From an uncultured bacterium (lineage in GTDB: Bacteria; Bacillota; Clostridia; Oscillospirales; Ruminococcaceae): a stretch of 64,000 nucleotides of DNA. The notes beneath the pieces are model-generated. The model was not told where the DNA came from. It was given only the letters and a program-made list of their open reading frames with translations, and did not search any database. Where the stretch lies: positions 75,546 to 139,545 of the forward strand of contig CAKXHL010000002.1 of assembly GCA_934875375.1 (NCBI GenBank), given 5' to 3'. Numbering within the stretch: the stretch's first letter is position 1; the number at the start of each line of letters is the position of its first letter. Position numbers and translations under genes: made by a program. Shown here one piece after another: positions 8,688-17,456 of this stretch.

Positions 8688-9302
8688 TTACTTTCCATTA
8701 TATCCGTTCATCGCTTCATCCATGCGACCGGACACAATCAGCCGCGCCATATCCGCCGCATGGTCCAGCACGCTGTCCAGCGCTTTTTGCTCATCGGAGG
8801 AGAATCGGCTGAGTACCCATTTGGCCAAATCATAATCCGGATGCGGCTTAGCCCCTACTCCGATTTTGACCCGTGGAAACTGATCAGAACCGGTGAGATA
8901 AATGATATTTTTTAACCCGTTGTGTCCGCCGTCGGTACCCTTGCGCCGAATGCGCACATGGCCCGGTTCCAGCGAAATGTCGTCCAAAAACACCAGCACC
9001 CGCTCTATGGGGATCTTATAAAAGGCCGCGGCTTCCTGCACCGCCTGACCGGACAGGTTCATGAAGGTGGAGGGCTTCATCAAAAGCACTCGGTGCCCGG
9101 CCAGCATACCGTCGCCGCACAGGGATTTGAATTTCAGGCGGTCGATTTTTACACCCAGCTCACCGGCAATCCGGTCTACCGCCATAAATCCCGCGTTGTG
9201 GCGGGTATTGTCATATTCTTTTCCGGGGTTTCCCAGCCCCACGATTAGAAAATCCACCGGGCCCGCTGGGACATCCGCTTTTTTGGAAAACAGATTGCGC
9301 AT
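8688..9302 (-). CDS. pth: Peptidyl-tRNA hydrolase
   Basis: Pth frees tRNA from peptidyl-tRNA dropped by ribosomes. The signature LIVGLGNPGKEYDNTRHNAGF holds the conserved Asn and the catalytic His of the NTRHN motif. GLKNIIYLTGSDQFPRVKIGVG and the later substrate-binding segments are also present. The 204-residue length is usual. The ATG at 9302 has AAAGGAGG 5 nt upstream; an in-frame ATG at 9332 lacks a ribosome site. It lies between prs and mfd, an order common in Firmicutes. Confidence 0.96.
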   Translation of the reverse strand: MRNLFSKKADVPAGPVDFLIVGLGNPGKEYDNTRHNAGFMAVDRIAGELGVKIDRLKFKSLCGDGMLAGHRVLLMKPSTFMNLSGQAVQEAAAFYKIPIERVLVFLDDISLEPGHVRIRRKGTDGGHNGLKNIIYLTGSDQFPRVKIGVGAKPHPDYDLAKWVLSRFSSDEQKALDSVLDHAADMARLIVSGRMDEAMNGYNGK

Positions 9303-9372
9303 ATTTCCTCCTTTATCCAAAAGCCGAGCCAAAACGACAAAAAATTCTCCCAGCTTTTAGCGACAGACAAGC

Positions 9373-9400
9373 AAGGCGGGATAGGTCACTACCCCGCCTT
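9373..9400 (-). terminator. Hairpin after prs (weak terminator or processing site)
   Basis: AAGGCGGG pairs with CCCGCCTT across a 12-base loop, 62 nt beyond the prs stop. The minus-strand U tract after it is poor (GCTTGT), so part of transcription may read on into pth-mfd. Confidence 0.5.
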
Positions 9401-9461
9401 ACAGAATTTGAAAAGCCCAACAAAGGCCGTTTTGTTTGAAAGGGATCGGGTTCCCGTCCGA

Positions 9462-10418
9462 TTAGACGAACAGCGGGGAAACCGGTTTGTCCGCATAAAT
9501 GCGCTCGATGGCTTCAGCAAACACCGGGCCCACCGGAACCATGGTGATTTTGGGGATTTTTTTCTTCTCCGGCAAAGCGATGGTATCCAAAAGCACCAGT
9601 TCTTTGATGACGCTCTGCTCAATCCGCTCAATCGCCGGGCCGGAAAGTACGCCGTGAGTAGCGCAGGCGTAAACCTCAGTCGCGCCGCCGACCTCAATAA
9701 TCGCTTTGGCTCCGTTACACAACGTACCGGCGGTATCCACCAGATCATCTACAATGACCGCGCGTTTTCCCTTTACGTCGCCGATGATATTCATAACCTC
9801 GGAGACATTGGCCTTCGGGCGGCGTTTGTCGATGATGGCCAAAGGCGCATTCATCCGCTCGGCAAATTTTCTTGCGCGGGTAACGGAACCCAGGTCGGGA
9901 GAAACGACGACAACATCGTTTTGATCTTTGAACTGCTCTTCAAAATAAGGAGCCAGAATCGGCACACCAAGCAGATGATCCACCGGAATGTTGAAAAACC
10001 CCTGAATCTGCGCCGCATGCAAGTCCATGGTCAATACGCGGTCGGCACCGGCAGTGGTGATCAGATCGGCCACCAGCTTTGCGGAAATCGGATCGCGGGC
10101 TTTCGCTTTGCGGTCCTGCCGCGCATACCCTAGATACGGGATAACGGCGGTAATCCGGCCGGCAGAGGCGCGTTTGAACGCGTCCATCATAATCAGCAGT
10201 TCCATCAGGTTGTCGTTGACCGGCGTACTGATAGACTGCACCACAAATACGTCTGATCCGCGGACCGACTCGTGGATGGAAACAGAAATCTCACCGTCGG
10301 AAAAATGGGAAACATCGCATTTGCCCATGGGCAGGCCCAGCACCTTGGCGATATGCTCAGCCACCGCAGGATTGGCGTTGGCGGAGAAAATTTTGATATC
10401 CTTGCCGTGAAGATTCAT
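9462..10418 (-). CDS. prs: Ribose-phosphate pyrophosphokinase
   Basis: This 318-residue enzyme makes PRPP from ribose 5-phosphate and ATP for nucleotide, His and Trp synthesis. Landmarks are the ATP-binding flexible segment YLGYARQDRKAKARDPI, MDLHAAQIQGFF, and the PRPP-binding loop AVIVDDLVDTAGTL. The start is the ATG at 10418, preceded by AAGGGAG; the frame is open further upstream but lacks a ribosome site. GlmU ends 68 nt upstream on the same strand, so the two are co-transcribed, as in other Firmicutes. Confidence 0.97.
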   Translation of the reverse strand: MNLHGKDIKIFSANANPAVAEHIAKVLGLPMGKCDVSHFSDGEISVSIHESVRGSDVFVVQSISTPVNDNLMELLIMMDAFKRASAGRITAVIPYLGYARQDRKAKARDPISAKLVADLITTAGADRVLTMDLHAAQIQGFFNIPVDHLLGVPILAPYFEEQFKDQNDVVVVSPDLGSVTRARKFAERMNAPLAIIDKRRPKANVSEVMNIIGDVKGKRAVIVDDLVDTAGTLCNGAKAIIEVGGATEVYACATHGVLSGPAIERIEQSVIKELVLLDTIALPEKKKIPKITMVPVGPVFAEAIERIYADKPVSPLFV

Positions 10419-10486
10419 TTTTTTAACTCCCTTTTCATGTTGTCCTGTTTTCGTTCTATACTCCACCGTCCTCAGACGGCAAAAGA

Positions 10487-11899
10487 CTATTTTTTCCGCG
10501 GGCCCAGCCGCAGGCGGCGGGCCTTTGCCCACCCGGGTTTGAGTACCTGCCGTGCCCTGGCGATGGCCAGCGCGTCATCCGGCACCGGGTCGGTAATGGT
10601 AGAACCGGCGGCGACATAGCTGCCGGCGCCGATTTCTACCGGCGCGATGAGGTTGCTGTTGCAGCCGATAAAGCAGTCGTCACCGATTACGGTGCGGTAT
10701 TTTGCGTGACCGTCAAAATTTACGGTTACCGTTCCGCAGCCGAAATTGACGTTTTTGCCCACGTCGCTGTCCCCCACATAGGTCAAATGGGCCACAGCGG
10801 TATTTTCATCGATTACAGAATTTTTTACTTCCACAAAATTGCCGATCTTTACCCCGGCTTTCAAATGGCTGTTGGGCCGCACGTGGGTAAAGGGGCCAAT
10901 TTTGATTCTTTCGTCCAGCCGGGACTGCTCGATCTGGCAGGCGTTGATGCAGCATCCGTCGCCCACAAAGCTGTCCTCGATCACCGTATTCGGGCCGATG
11001 ACGCAGTTTTTCCCAATGACTGTTTTTCCTTTTAAAATCGTTCCGGGCAGAATGGTCGTATCCTGACCGATCACAACATCCGGCGCAATCATAACGCCGT
11101 CGGCACAGACAATTTCTACCCCCGAATCCATGTGGCGCTCCAGCTCGGCCTGTCGGGCCATTTCATTCAGCCGCAAAAGCCCCCTGCGGTCGTTGGCGCC
11201 CATAGCAATCCGGCTGTCCGGCGCTTCATATCCGCAGACCCGTCTGCCCTGTGCCACCGCAATTCCGATCACATCGGTCAGGTAATATTCGCCCTGCGCA
11301 TTGTCCGCCCGCAGCCGGTCCAGCGCGTCCAGCAGAAAATCCACCGAAAACCAGTAAGTCCCGGCGTTGATCTCCCGGATTTGCAGCGTTTTTTCATCCG
11401 CGTCCGCCTGTTCGACAATGCCGGACACATCTCCGCCCTCGCCCCGGACAATCCGCCCGTAGCCGGTGGGGTCCGAAAACGACGCCGTGAGCAGCGTGAC
11501 GGCCGCTCCCTCTTTTTTATGTAAGCGGTAAGCATTCTCCAAAGTATCGGCATCCACAAACGGCGCGTCGCCGTACAGCACCGCGCAGTCACCGCCGCGA
11601 TGCTCCTGTAAAAAAGCTCTCGCCTGCATGACTGCATGGCCGGTGCCCAGCCGTTCTTTCTGCTCCACCCAGGCAAAGCGGGGAATCGCTGCCCGCACCT
11701 GATCCGCACCGGCGCCCAATACGGCGCACACTTCACCGATGCCGCACTTTTCCAGCGTATCGGCAATCCAGCAGATCATCGGGCGGAACAGCACCTCACA
11801 CAACACCTTCGGGCGGGCCGAGCGCATTCGTTTTCCGTCTCCTGCCGCCAGGACAACCGCGCATACCTGTTCCAAATTTTTCACCGCCCTTATTCCCAT
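10487..11899 (-). CDS. glmU: Bifunctional GlcNAc-1-P uridylyltransferase / GlcN-1-P acetyltransferase
   Basis: GlmU makes UDP-GlcNAc for peptidoglycan and wall polymers. The N-terminal nucleotidyltransferase has LAAGDGKRMRSARPKVL, and GTGHAVMQA and YGDAPFVDA further on. The C-terminal half is a left-handed beta helix of hexapeptide repeats (for example VIGKNCVIGPNTVI). It carries the acetyltransferase part HLTYVGDSDVGKNVNFGCGT. The product is about 470 residues, the usual size. The start is uncertain: ATG 11899 is used, but a GTG at 11884 and an ATG at 11926 are in frame and none has a good ribosome site. A consensus promoter lies just upstream, so the leader is very short. Confidence 0.95.
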   Translation of the reverse strand: MGIRAVKNLEQVCAVVLAAGDGKRMRSARPKVLCEVLFRPMICWIADTLEKCGIGEVCAVLGAGADQVRAAIPRFAWVEQKERLGTGHAVMQARAFLQEHRGGDCAVLYGDAPFVDADTLENAYRLHKKEGAAVTLLTASFSDPTGYGRIVRGEGGDVSGIVEQADADEKTLQIREINAGTYWFSVDFLLDALDRLRADNAQGEYYLTDVIGIAVAQGRRVCGYEAPDSRIAMGANDRRGLLRLNEMARQAELERHMDSGVEIVCADGVMIAPDVVIGQDTTILPGTILKGKTVIGKNCVIGPNTVIEDSFVGDGCCINACQIEQSRLDERIKIGPFTHVRPNSHLKAGVKIGNFVEVKNSVIDENTAVAHLTYVGDSDVGKNVNFGCGTVTVNFDGHAKYRTVIGDDCFIGCNSNLIAPVEIGAGSYVAAGSTITDPVPDDALAIARARQVLKPGWAKARRLRLGPRKK

Positions 11900-11935
11900 A
11901 TGAATTTCTATTTCATGAATACGCATTCGATGTCT

Positions 11936-11969
11936 ATTATATTATTGCAATTTTTTTACGTATTTTCAA
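11936..11969 (-). promoter_or_regulatory. Sigma-A promoter of glmU-prs-pth-mfd
   Basis: On the minus strand TTGAAA (11964-11969) and AATAAT (11941-11946) are 17 bp apart. A perfect TATAAT also overlaps at 11936-11941. It is divergent from the ppdK promoter. Confidence 0.75.
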
Positions 11970-12038
11970 GTAAAACAGCCCAACTTTTCGTTGAATGCTA
12001 TCAATTTCGTATAAATGTAAAAAAAAATGTGAAATATA

Positions 12039-12067
12039 TAGAAAATCCTAGAATTCTTTGCTATAAT
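12039..12067 (+). promoter_or_regulatory. Extended -10 promoter of ppdK
   Basis: TATAAT at 12062-12067 is preceded by TGC, a classic extended -10 box. The -35 (TAGAAA, 12039-12044) is weak at 17-bp spacing. A leader of roughly 100 nt precedes the TTG start. Confidence 0.75.
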
Positions 12068-12176
12068 GATTCTGTGCCTATTGCTCATTTGAGGATGGGC
12101 TTTCGGGTTGCGCGGATTCTACATGGGAACAGCCACCGCGCAATAAGACGTAAAATAAAATAGGAGGTTGATTCCC

Positions 12177-14801
12177 TTGAGCAAAAAGTATGTTTACCTG
12201 TTCAAAGAAGGAAACGGCTCTATGAGAGAGCTGCTCGGTGGCAAAGGTGCGAACCTGGCCGAAATGACCAACCTGGGCCTGCCGGTTCCGCAGGGCTTTA
12301 CCATCACCACTGAAGCCTGCACCCAGTATTACGAAGACGGCCGCAAAATCAACGACGATATCCAGGCTGAGATCATGGAATACGTTGGCAAAATGGAAGA
12401 GATCACCGGCAAAAAGTTCGGCGATCTGGAAAATCCGCTGCTGGTTTCCGTCCGTTCCGGTGCCCGCGCTTCCATGCCCGGCATGATGGACACCATCCTG
12501 AACCTGGGCTTAAACGAAGAAGTCGTTGAGGTCATGGCGAAAAAATCCGGCAACCCCAGATGGGCTTACGACTGCTATCGCCGCTTTATCCAGATGTACT
12601 CCGACGTGGTTATGGAAGTCGGCAAAAAATATTTTGAGCAGCTCATTGACAAGATGAAAGAGGAAAAAGGCGTGACCCAGGACGTGGAGCTCACCGCTGA
12701 CGACCTCAAAGAGCTGGCCCGCCAGTTCAAAGAAGAATACAAAGCCAAAATCGGCGAGGACTTCCCCACCGATCCCAAAGAGCAGCTGATGGGCGCGATC
12801 AAAGCGGTATTCCGTTCTTGGGACAACCCCAGAGCGAACGTATACCGCCGCGACAATGATATCCCGTATTCCTGGGGTACCGCTGTTAACGTACAGATGA
12901 TGGCGTTCGGCAACCTGGGCGACACTTCCGGTACCGGCGTTGCGTTTACTCGTAACCCCGCCACTGGCGAAAAGAAACTGTTCGGCGAATTCCTGATGAA
13001 CGCGCAGGGCGAAGACGTTGTTGCCGGCGTTCGTACTCCCCAGCCTATCGCTCAGCTGGCTGAAGTAATGCCTGAGTGCTACAACCAGTTTGTTGAGATC
13101 TGCAACATTCTGGAGAACCATTACCACGATATGCAGGATATGGAGTTCACCATTGAGGACCGCCACCTGTACATGCTGCAGACCAGAAATGGCAAACGTA
13201 CCGCTACCGCGGCGCTGAAAATCGCCTGCGACCTGGTTGACGAGGGCATGATCGACGACAAACAGGCGGTTCTGATGATCGACCCCAGAACGCTGGACGC
13301 GCTGCTGCATCCGCAGTTCGACGCTGCCGCTCTGAAGAAAGCAACTCCCGTTGCCAAAGCTCTGGCCGCTTCTCCCGGCGCTGCCTGCGGTAAAATCGTA
13401 TTCACCGCTGAAGACGCCAAAGAATGGGCTGCAAAAGGTGAGAAAGTTGTTCTGGTTCGTCTGGAGACCTCTCCTGAGGACATCGAAGGCATGAAAGCTT
13501 CTCAGGGCATCCTGACCGTTCGCGGCGGTATGACCTCTCATGCAGCTGTTGTTGCCCGCGGCATGGGTACCTGCTGTGTATCCGGCTGCTCCGATATCAA
13601 CATGGATGAGGAGAATAAGAAATTCGTTCTGGCCGGCAAAACCTACGTGGAAGGTGACTACATCTCCATCGACGGTTCTACCGGTAACATCTACGACGGC
13701 ATTATCCCCACCGTGGACGCTTCCATCGGCGGTGAGTTCGGCCGCGTAATGGAGTGGGCTGATAAATACCGTAAGCTGCAGGTTCGCACCAACGCGGATA
13801 CCCCCGCCGATGCGAAAAAGGCCAGAAGCCTGGGCGCTCAAGGTATCGGCCTGTGCCGTACCGAGCACATGTTCTTCAACGACGGCAGAATCGCCGCGAT
13901 CCGCGAGATGATCTGCTCCGATACCGTTGAGCAGAGAAAAGCTGCTCTGGCCAAACTCGAGCCGATGCAGCAGGGCGACTTTGAAGAGCTGTACGAAGCG
14001 ATGGAAGGCTGCCCCGTAACCATCCGTTTCCTGGATCCGCCTCTGCATGAGTTCGTTCCCACCGATGAAAAGGATATCGAGGCACTGGCCAAAACCCAGG
14101 GCAAGACCGTGGAAGAAATCAAAGCGATTATCGCTTCTCTGCATGAGTTCAACCCCATGATGGGTCACCGTGGCTGCCGTCTGGCGGTTACTTATCCGGA
14201 AATCGCTGAAATGCAGACCGAGGCTGTCATCAAAGCGGCTTTGAATGTTCAGAAGAAACATCCGGATTGGACCATCGTTCCGGAAATCATGATCCCGCTG
14301 GTTGGCGAAGTCAAAGAGCTGGCTTATGTGAAGAAAATTGTCTGCGAGACCGCTGACGCCATCATCAAAGAGGCTGGTTCCGATATGCACTACAAAGTTG
14401 GTACCATGATCGAGATCCCGAGAGCTGCACTGACCGCTGACGAAATCGCCAAAGAGGCAGAATTCTTCTCCTTCGGCACCAACGACCTGACTCAGATGAC
14501 CTTTGGCTTCAGCCGTGACGACGCAGGCAAATTCCTGGGCGCGTACTACGACAAGAAGATCTACGAGAATGATCCCTTTGCAAAACTGGATCAGACCGGC
14601 GTAGGCAAACTGGTCAAAATGGCTGCGGATCTGGGTAAACAGACCCGTCCTGACATTAAACTGGGCATCTGCGGTGAGCACGGCGGCGACCCGTCCTCTG
14701 TTGAGTTCTGCCACAGAGTGGGCCTGACCTACGTATCTTGCTCGCCTTTCCGCGTGCCGATCGCAAGACTGGCAGCTGCTCAGGCGGCGCTGAAAGACTA
14801 A
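12177..14801 (+). CDS. ppdK: Pyruvate, phosphate dikinase
   Basis: PPDK interconverts PEP, AMP and PPi with pyruvate, ATP and phosphate. The N-terminal ATP-grasp domain begins GGKGANLAEMTNLGLPVPQGF. The swivelling phospho-His domain has GGMTSHAAVVARGMG with the catalytic His at residue 455. The C-terminal TIM barrel has GICGEHGG with Cys 832. These numbers match the well-studied 874-residue Clostridium enzyme almost exactly. I use the TTG at 12177 because AGGAGG lies 9 nt upstream. Codon use is strongly biased, suggesting high expression. With the PPi-type phosphofructokinase at 24.2 kb it points to glycolysis that uses pyrophosphate. Confidence 0.98.
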   Translation: MSKKYVYLFKEGNGSMRELLGGKGANLAEMTNLGLPVPQGFTITTEACTQYYEDGRKINDDIQAEIMEYVGKMEEITGKKFGDLENPLLVSVRSGARASMPGMMDTILNLGLNEEVVEVMAKKSGNPRWAYDCYRRFIQMYSDVVMEVGKKYFEQLIDKMKEEKGVTQDVELTADDLKELARQFKEEYKAKIGEDFPTDPKEQLMGAIKAVFRSWDNPRANVYRRDNDIPYSWGTAVNVQMMAFGNLGDTSGTGVAFTRNPATGEKKLFGEFLMNAQGEDVVAGVRTPQPIAQLAEVMPECYNQFVEICNILENHYHDMQDMEFTIEDRHLYMLQTRNGKRTATAALKIACDLVDEGMIDDKQAVLMIDPRTLDALLHPQFDAAALKKATPVAKALAASPGAACGKIVFTAEDAKEWAAKGEKVVLVRLETSPEDIEGMKASQGILTVRGGMTSHAAVVARGMGTCCVSGCSDINMDEENKKFVLAGKTYVEGDYISIDGSTGNIYDGIIPTVDASIGGEFGRVMEWADKYRKLQVRTNADTPADAKKARSLGAQGIGLCRTEHMFFNDGRIAAIREMICSDTVEQRKAALAKLEPMQQGDFEELYEAMEGCPVTIRFLDPPLHEFVPTDEKDIEALAKTQGKTVEEIKAIIASLHEFNPMMGHRGCRLAVTYPEIAEMQTEAVIKAALNVQKKHPDWTIVPEIMIPLVGEVKELAYVKKIVCETADAIIKEAGSDMHYKVGTMIEIPRAALTADEIAKEAEFFSFGTNDLTQMTFGFSRDDAGKFLGAYYDKKIYENDPFAKLDQTGVGKLVKMAADLGKQTRPDIKLGICGEHGGDPSSVEFCHRVGLTYVSCSPFRVPIARLAAAQAALKD

Positions 14802-14835
14802 TCTCTTCTCCTGCACCGTTTTCTCAAACAGACAA

Positions 14836-14866
14836 ACAGGCGCACCGCTTGGCGGTGCGCCTGTTT
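14836..14866 (+). terminator. ppdK terminator
   Basis: ACAGGCGCACCG pairs perfectly with CGGTGCGCCTGT around a 5-base loop, followed by TTTT. Confidence 0.85.
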
Positions 14867-15002
14867 TGGATTCTGCCGCCGGATCTATCCGTCCAACCCC
14901 CCGAGTGCCGGCGCATATTGCTATCCTTCACAAGGACTTGTTGGTACCATTTGACATTTCCCCCAAATCGTGCAAAAAAGGCGGCTTTCTCCCGATTTTG
15001 GA

Positions 15003-15032
15003 TTGCCTTTTTGCCGGCGGTCATGCTATGAT
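15003..15032 (+). promoter_or_regulatory. Promoter of the PfkB-family kinase gene
   Basis: TTGCCT and TATGAT are 18 bp apart, and TGC directly precedes the -10 box. Confidence 0.6.
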
Positions 15033-15066
15033 GATTGGGAAATTGGAATTGGAAAGGCGGTTTTTT

Positions 15067-15987
15067 ATGATTCGTTCTATTTCTATTGGCTTCAATACCA
15101 TGGATGTATATGATTTTGTCAAGACCATGTATCCCGGCGGCAATCAGCTCAACACGGCAATTTACGCCAAATGGGCGGGGGCCGACTCCGCTTACCTGGG
15201 GTATTTTTCCGACGATGTGCGCGGCCAGCATCTGAAATGGGTGCTGGAGAAAAACAAGGTGGATCTTACCCGCTGTAAGGTGCTGCACGGTCAGTGCAGC
15301 TATGCCATGACTACCTTGGTAGACGGTAACCGCACCTTTCACGGTACCCGCAAAGGAGTCAACGCCATGACTCCCATTGTGTTGGACGAAGAGGATCTGG
15401 CATACATCAAAGGCTTTGATCTGGCGATTTCCGATTGTTACTCCAATTTGGACCCGGCCGAAATTCAGAAAATCAATGATCTGGGCGTTCCCTTTGCCTA
15501 TGACTTTTCAGAAGAATTTACCGAGGAGATTCTCAAGGAATACTGCCCTCACGTAGACTACTGTTTCCTTTCCTGCAACCAGCAGGGCAAAGAGGAGCAG
15601 ATTCACGAGCTTCTTCAGCGGATTCACAGCTACGGGCCGAAGATCGTTGTCGGGACCCGCGGCGCCGAAGGGCAGATTGTTTTTGACGGTGAGCAATTCT
15701 ATACCGGGAAAGCCGCCCCAGCCACTGTGGTCGATACCATGGGCGCCGGAGATTCTTTCACCTGCTCTTTTTCCGTTGCCTATACTGATTCCAAAAAATC
15801 CGGAAGCGAACGGGTGCGGGAGGCCATGGACTTCGGCGCCAAATTCGCGGCGAAAATCTGCGGCGTAAACGGTTCGGTAGGAGACGGCTTGACGTATGAA
15901 GGCAGTCTGGAGGATTTATACAACGACGAAGACGGGTATGTTTATAAACCGTATATCAAACCTTTCGGAGAAGTACAGTCCAAATGA
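15067..15987 (+). CDS. PfkB-family sugar kinase, fructoselysine 6-kinase-like
   Basis: This 306-residue ribokinase/PfkB-fold kinase has a substrate-side motif MYPGGNQLNTAIYAKWAGA near the N-terminus and the anion-hole/catalytic motif DTMGAGDSF (about residue 225). The short, lid-poor form and the opening MIRSISIGFNTMDVYDF... resemble FrlD, which phosphorylates fructoselysine at O-6. No deglycase or transporter of a frl operon lies beside it, so the exact substrate stays open. The start is the ATG at 15067 with GGAAAGG upstream; the frame is open upstream but crosses the ppdK terminator region. It has its own promoter and terminator. Confidence 0.8.
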   Translation: MIRSISIGFNTMDVYDFVKTMYPGGNQLNTAIYAKWAGADSAYLGYFSDDVRGQHLKWVLEKNKVDLTRCKVLHGQCSYAMTTLVDGNRTFHGTRKGVNAMTPIVLDEEDLAYIKGFDLAISDCYSNLDPAEIQKINDLGVPFAYDFSEEFTEEILKEYCPHVDYCFLSCNQQGKEEQIHELLQRIHSYGPKIVVGTRGAEGQIVFDGEQFYTGKAAPATVVDTMGAGDSFTCSFSVAYTDSKKSGSERVREAMDFGAKFAAKICGVNGSVGDGLTYEGSLEDLYNDEDGYVYKPYIKPFGEVQSK

Positions 15988-15997
15988 TCCGCTGTAA

Positions 15998-16030
15998 AAA
16001 AGAGCCTTTCCCGCTGGGAAAGGCTCTTTT
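15998..16030. terminator. Bidirectional terminator between convergent genes
   Basis: A perfect 15-bp stem AAAAGAGCCTTTCCC with loop GCT has T-runs on both strands. It serves the kinase gene and the convergent FUSC-like gene. Confidence 0.9.
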
Positions 16031-16069
16031 GAAAAATTGGACTTCCATTCACGGAAGATTTTGTCTTGG

Positions 16070-16645
16070 TCAGGACGGGCGCATTTCATTCACCTGGCCC
16101 GGCAAAGATGTGCCCGTTTTCTGCTCCAAATGCAGCCAGCGGTCCAGCCTTTGGCGGGGCAGGATCAGATTGACGGCCAGCGCCGCCACTACGCCGATCC
16201 CCGTATCGAGCATCCGGTCCAGCGCATAAGCGATATGATGGGCAGGCGTGTTGAACAAAATGATGCACAGCACTACGCCGCCGGGCTGTACGGCGCCGGG
16301 CCAGCGAAACTGCACCGAAACCGCCACCAGTATCACAATGCCCAAAAACAAAATCGGCAGACGGAAAAAATAATTCCCGCCCGGAAACAACTGGTGCTCT
16401 ACCCAGAACAACCCGATTCCCAAAAATCCGCCGATGATGGTGCCAATTAACCGATTCCCACCGTTGAGCCAGGAATTGTCCAAATCACTTCCCATGCCAA
16501 AGATTGCACCAATACAGGCAAATGTAGGATTCCGTCCGGCAAACACATAAATCAGCGCTACCAGCGATGCCGCCAATGCGGTTTTCACACTGCGCTGACC
16601 AAGTCCGGGGATTCTGGCGTGGATGGGACGATGATCTTCTTTCAT
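16070..16645 (-). CDS. FUSC / aromatic-acid-exporter-like membrane protein
   Basis: The product has about 191 residues with four to five hydrophobic helices. After a basic N-terminus comes LGQRSVKTALAASLVALIYV, then a second helix pair (AIFGMGSD...LIGTIIGGFLGIGLF) and a third. This is the usual pattern of the FUSC/ArAE_1 (DUF939) N-terminal membrane half, seen in aromatic-acid or small-molecule exporters. The cytosolic C-terminal domain of longer members is absent. The ATG at 16645 was chosen over one 33 nt upstream because of similarity of the start region; its ribosome site (AAAGGGG) is rather far. It is a single gene. Confidence 0.7.
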   Translation of the reverse strand: MKEDHRPIHARIPGLGQRSVKTALAASLVALIYVFAGRNPTFACIGAIFGMGSDLDNSWLNGGNRLIGTIIGGFLGIGLFWVEHQLFPGGNYFFRLPILFLGIVILVAVSVQFRWPGAVQPGGVVLCIILFNTPAHHIAYALDRMLDTGIGVVAALAVNLILPRQRLDRWLHLEQKTGTSLPGQVNEMRPS

Positions 16646-16678
16646 TTTATGAAAACACCCCTTTATATCCTTACACAA

Positions 16679-16943
16679 ACCGCCCGACGGCCTTCCGGCA
16701 ATGGTACAAAAAAGGCTCCAACAGAGCGGATACCGTTAGACAGCTTTCCCAGCATAGCATACTTTTCCGCTCTTTTCCACTGCACAAAATAAAAATTCCC
16801 TTTTTCCCAAAATTGCGCCATGCTGCATCCTTTTCTTATACAAACTGTCGAAATGCTTTGGAAGGAACAGGGCGGTACTTTTATCATTTCGTTTGAGGCC
16901 GCCAACGCCTGCCGATTTCACCAAGGCAGCATATTTTTAAGCA
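16679..16943. other. Intergenic stretch without a recognisable gene
   Basis: Apart from the promoter at 16944 I find no convincing gene here. Short open frames on the minus strand lack ribosome sites and do not resemble known proteins. It presumably carries the upstream region of the FUSC-like gene. Confidence 0.4.
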
Positions 16944-16971
16944 TTGACAAAGTACAAAACAAATTTATAAT
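16944..16971 (+). promoter_or_regulatory. Consensus sigma-A promoter of the small gene at 17018
   Basis: Perfect TTGACA (16944-16949) and perfect TATAAT (16966-16971) are 16 bp apart. This is one of the strongest promoter sequences in the window. Confidence 0.85.
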
Positions 16972-17017
16972 GGCTGTAAAATAAGGGAAAACTTACAGGA
17001 AACAGGGGGTATGCGCC

Positions 17018-17275
17018 GTGGAGAAACAAACAATGGGAACCGTTGTGTCTGCTGCAAAACAGTGGTGGCTAAAAGTGAACAACAAGCCTATGAGAACCCA
17101 TGCTCTGGACGGGGCAGTGTTTCCGTATATCATAAAGGTCAAATATACCGTGGACGGGAAAGATTTCACTTGCAGAAAATGGATAAATGTCGGCAATCGC
17201 ACCCCGGCGCAAGGGAGCGCTGTTAAGGTCTTTTGTGAGGAAGATCGGCCCGCCAAAGCAAGAATTGCAATTTAA
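17018..17275 (+). CDS. Small conserved protein of unknown function (85 aa)
   Basis: I recognise the type (short Clostridia proteins of about 80 residues with KQWWLKVNNKP..., HALDGAVFPYIIKVKYTVDGK and a final KARI) but know no function. Some databases label relatives 'sugar ABC transporter permease', which the sequence does not support, because there is no membrane helix. The predicted fold is a small beta barrel. The GTG start at 17018 has AGGGGG about 8 nt upstream. A perfect promoter and a strong terminator frame it, so it is a single, probably well expressed gene. Confidence 0.75.
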   Translation: MEKQTMGTVVSAAKQWWLKVNNKPMRTHALDGAVFPYIIKVKYTVDGKDFTCRKWINVGNRTPAQGSAVKVFCEEDRPAKARIAI

Positions 17276-17285
17276 ATCGGATTTT

Positions 17286-17317
17286 AAAGGCTCCCACCCC
17301 TTCGGCGGGAGCCTTTT
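17286..17317 (+). terminator. Terminator of the small conserved gene
   Basis: AAGGCTCCC pairs with GGGAGCCTT around a loop holding CTTCGG, followed by TTTTCC. Confidence 0.85.
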
Positions 17318-17394
17318 CCATGCTGATTGGAAGCTGTTTTGACCAAAAGTATTTGAAACGCACAAAATCAGACAACAGGAGCAGTTCTGTCCCG

Positions 17395-17423
17395 TTGTAT
17401 CCGTTTCAAAGCTATGCTACAAT
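17395..17423 (+). promoter_or_regulatory. Promoter of the LOR/SDH-like gene
   Basis: TTGTAT (17395-17400) and TACAAT (17418-17423) are 17 bp apart, with TGC before the -10 box. Confidence 0.7.
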
Positions 17424-17456
17424 AAAAGCAATCATGATTGATAGGAGGTACTCCCC

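Noticed and set aside
12510..14816. Very long open frame (768 codons) on the minus strand opposite ppdK
   Set aside because: It is a shadow of a strongly codon-biased gene. The product resembles no known family, and ppdK is certain.
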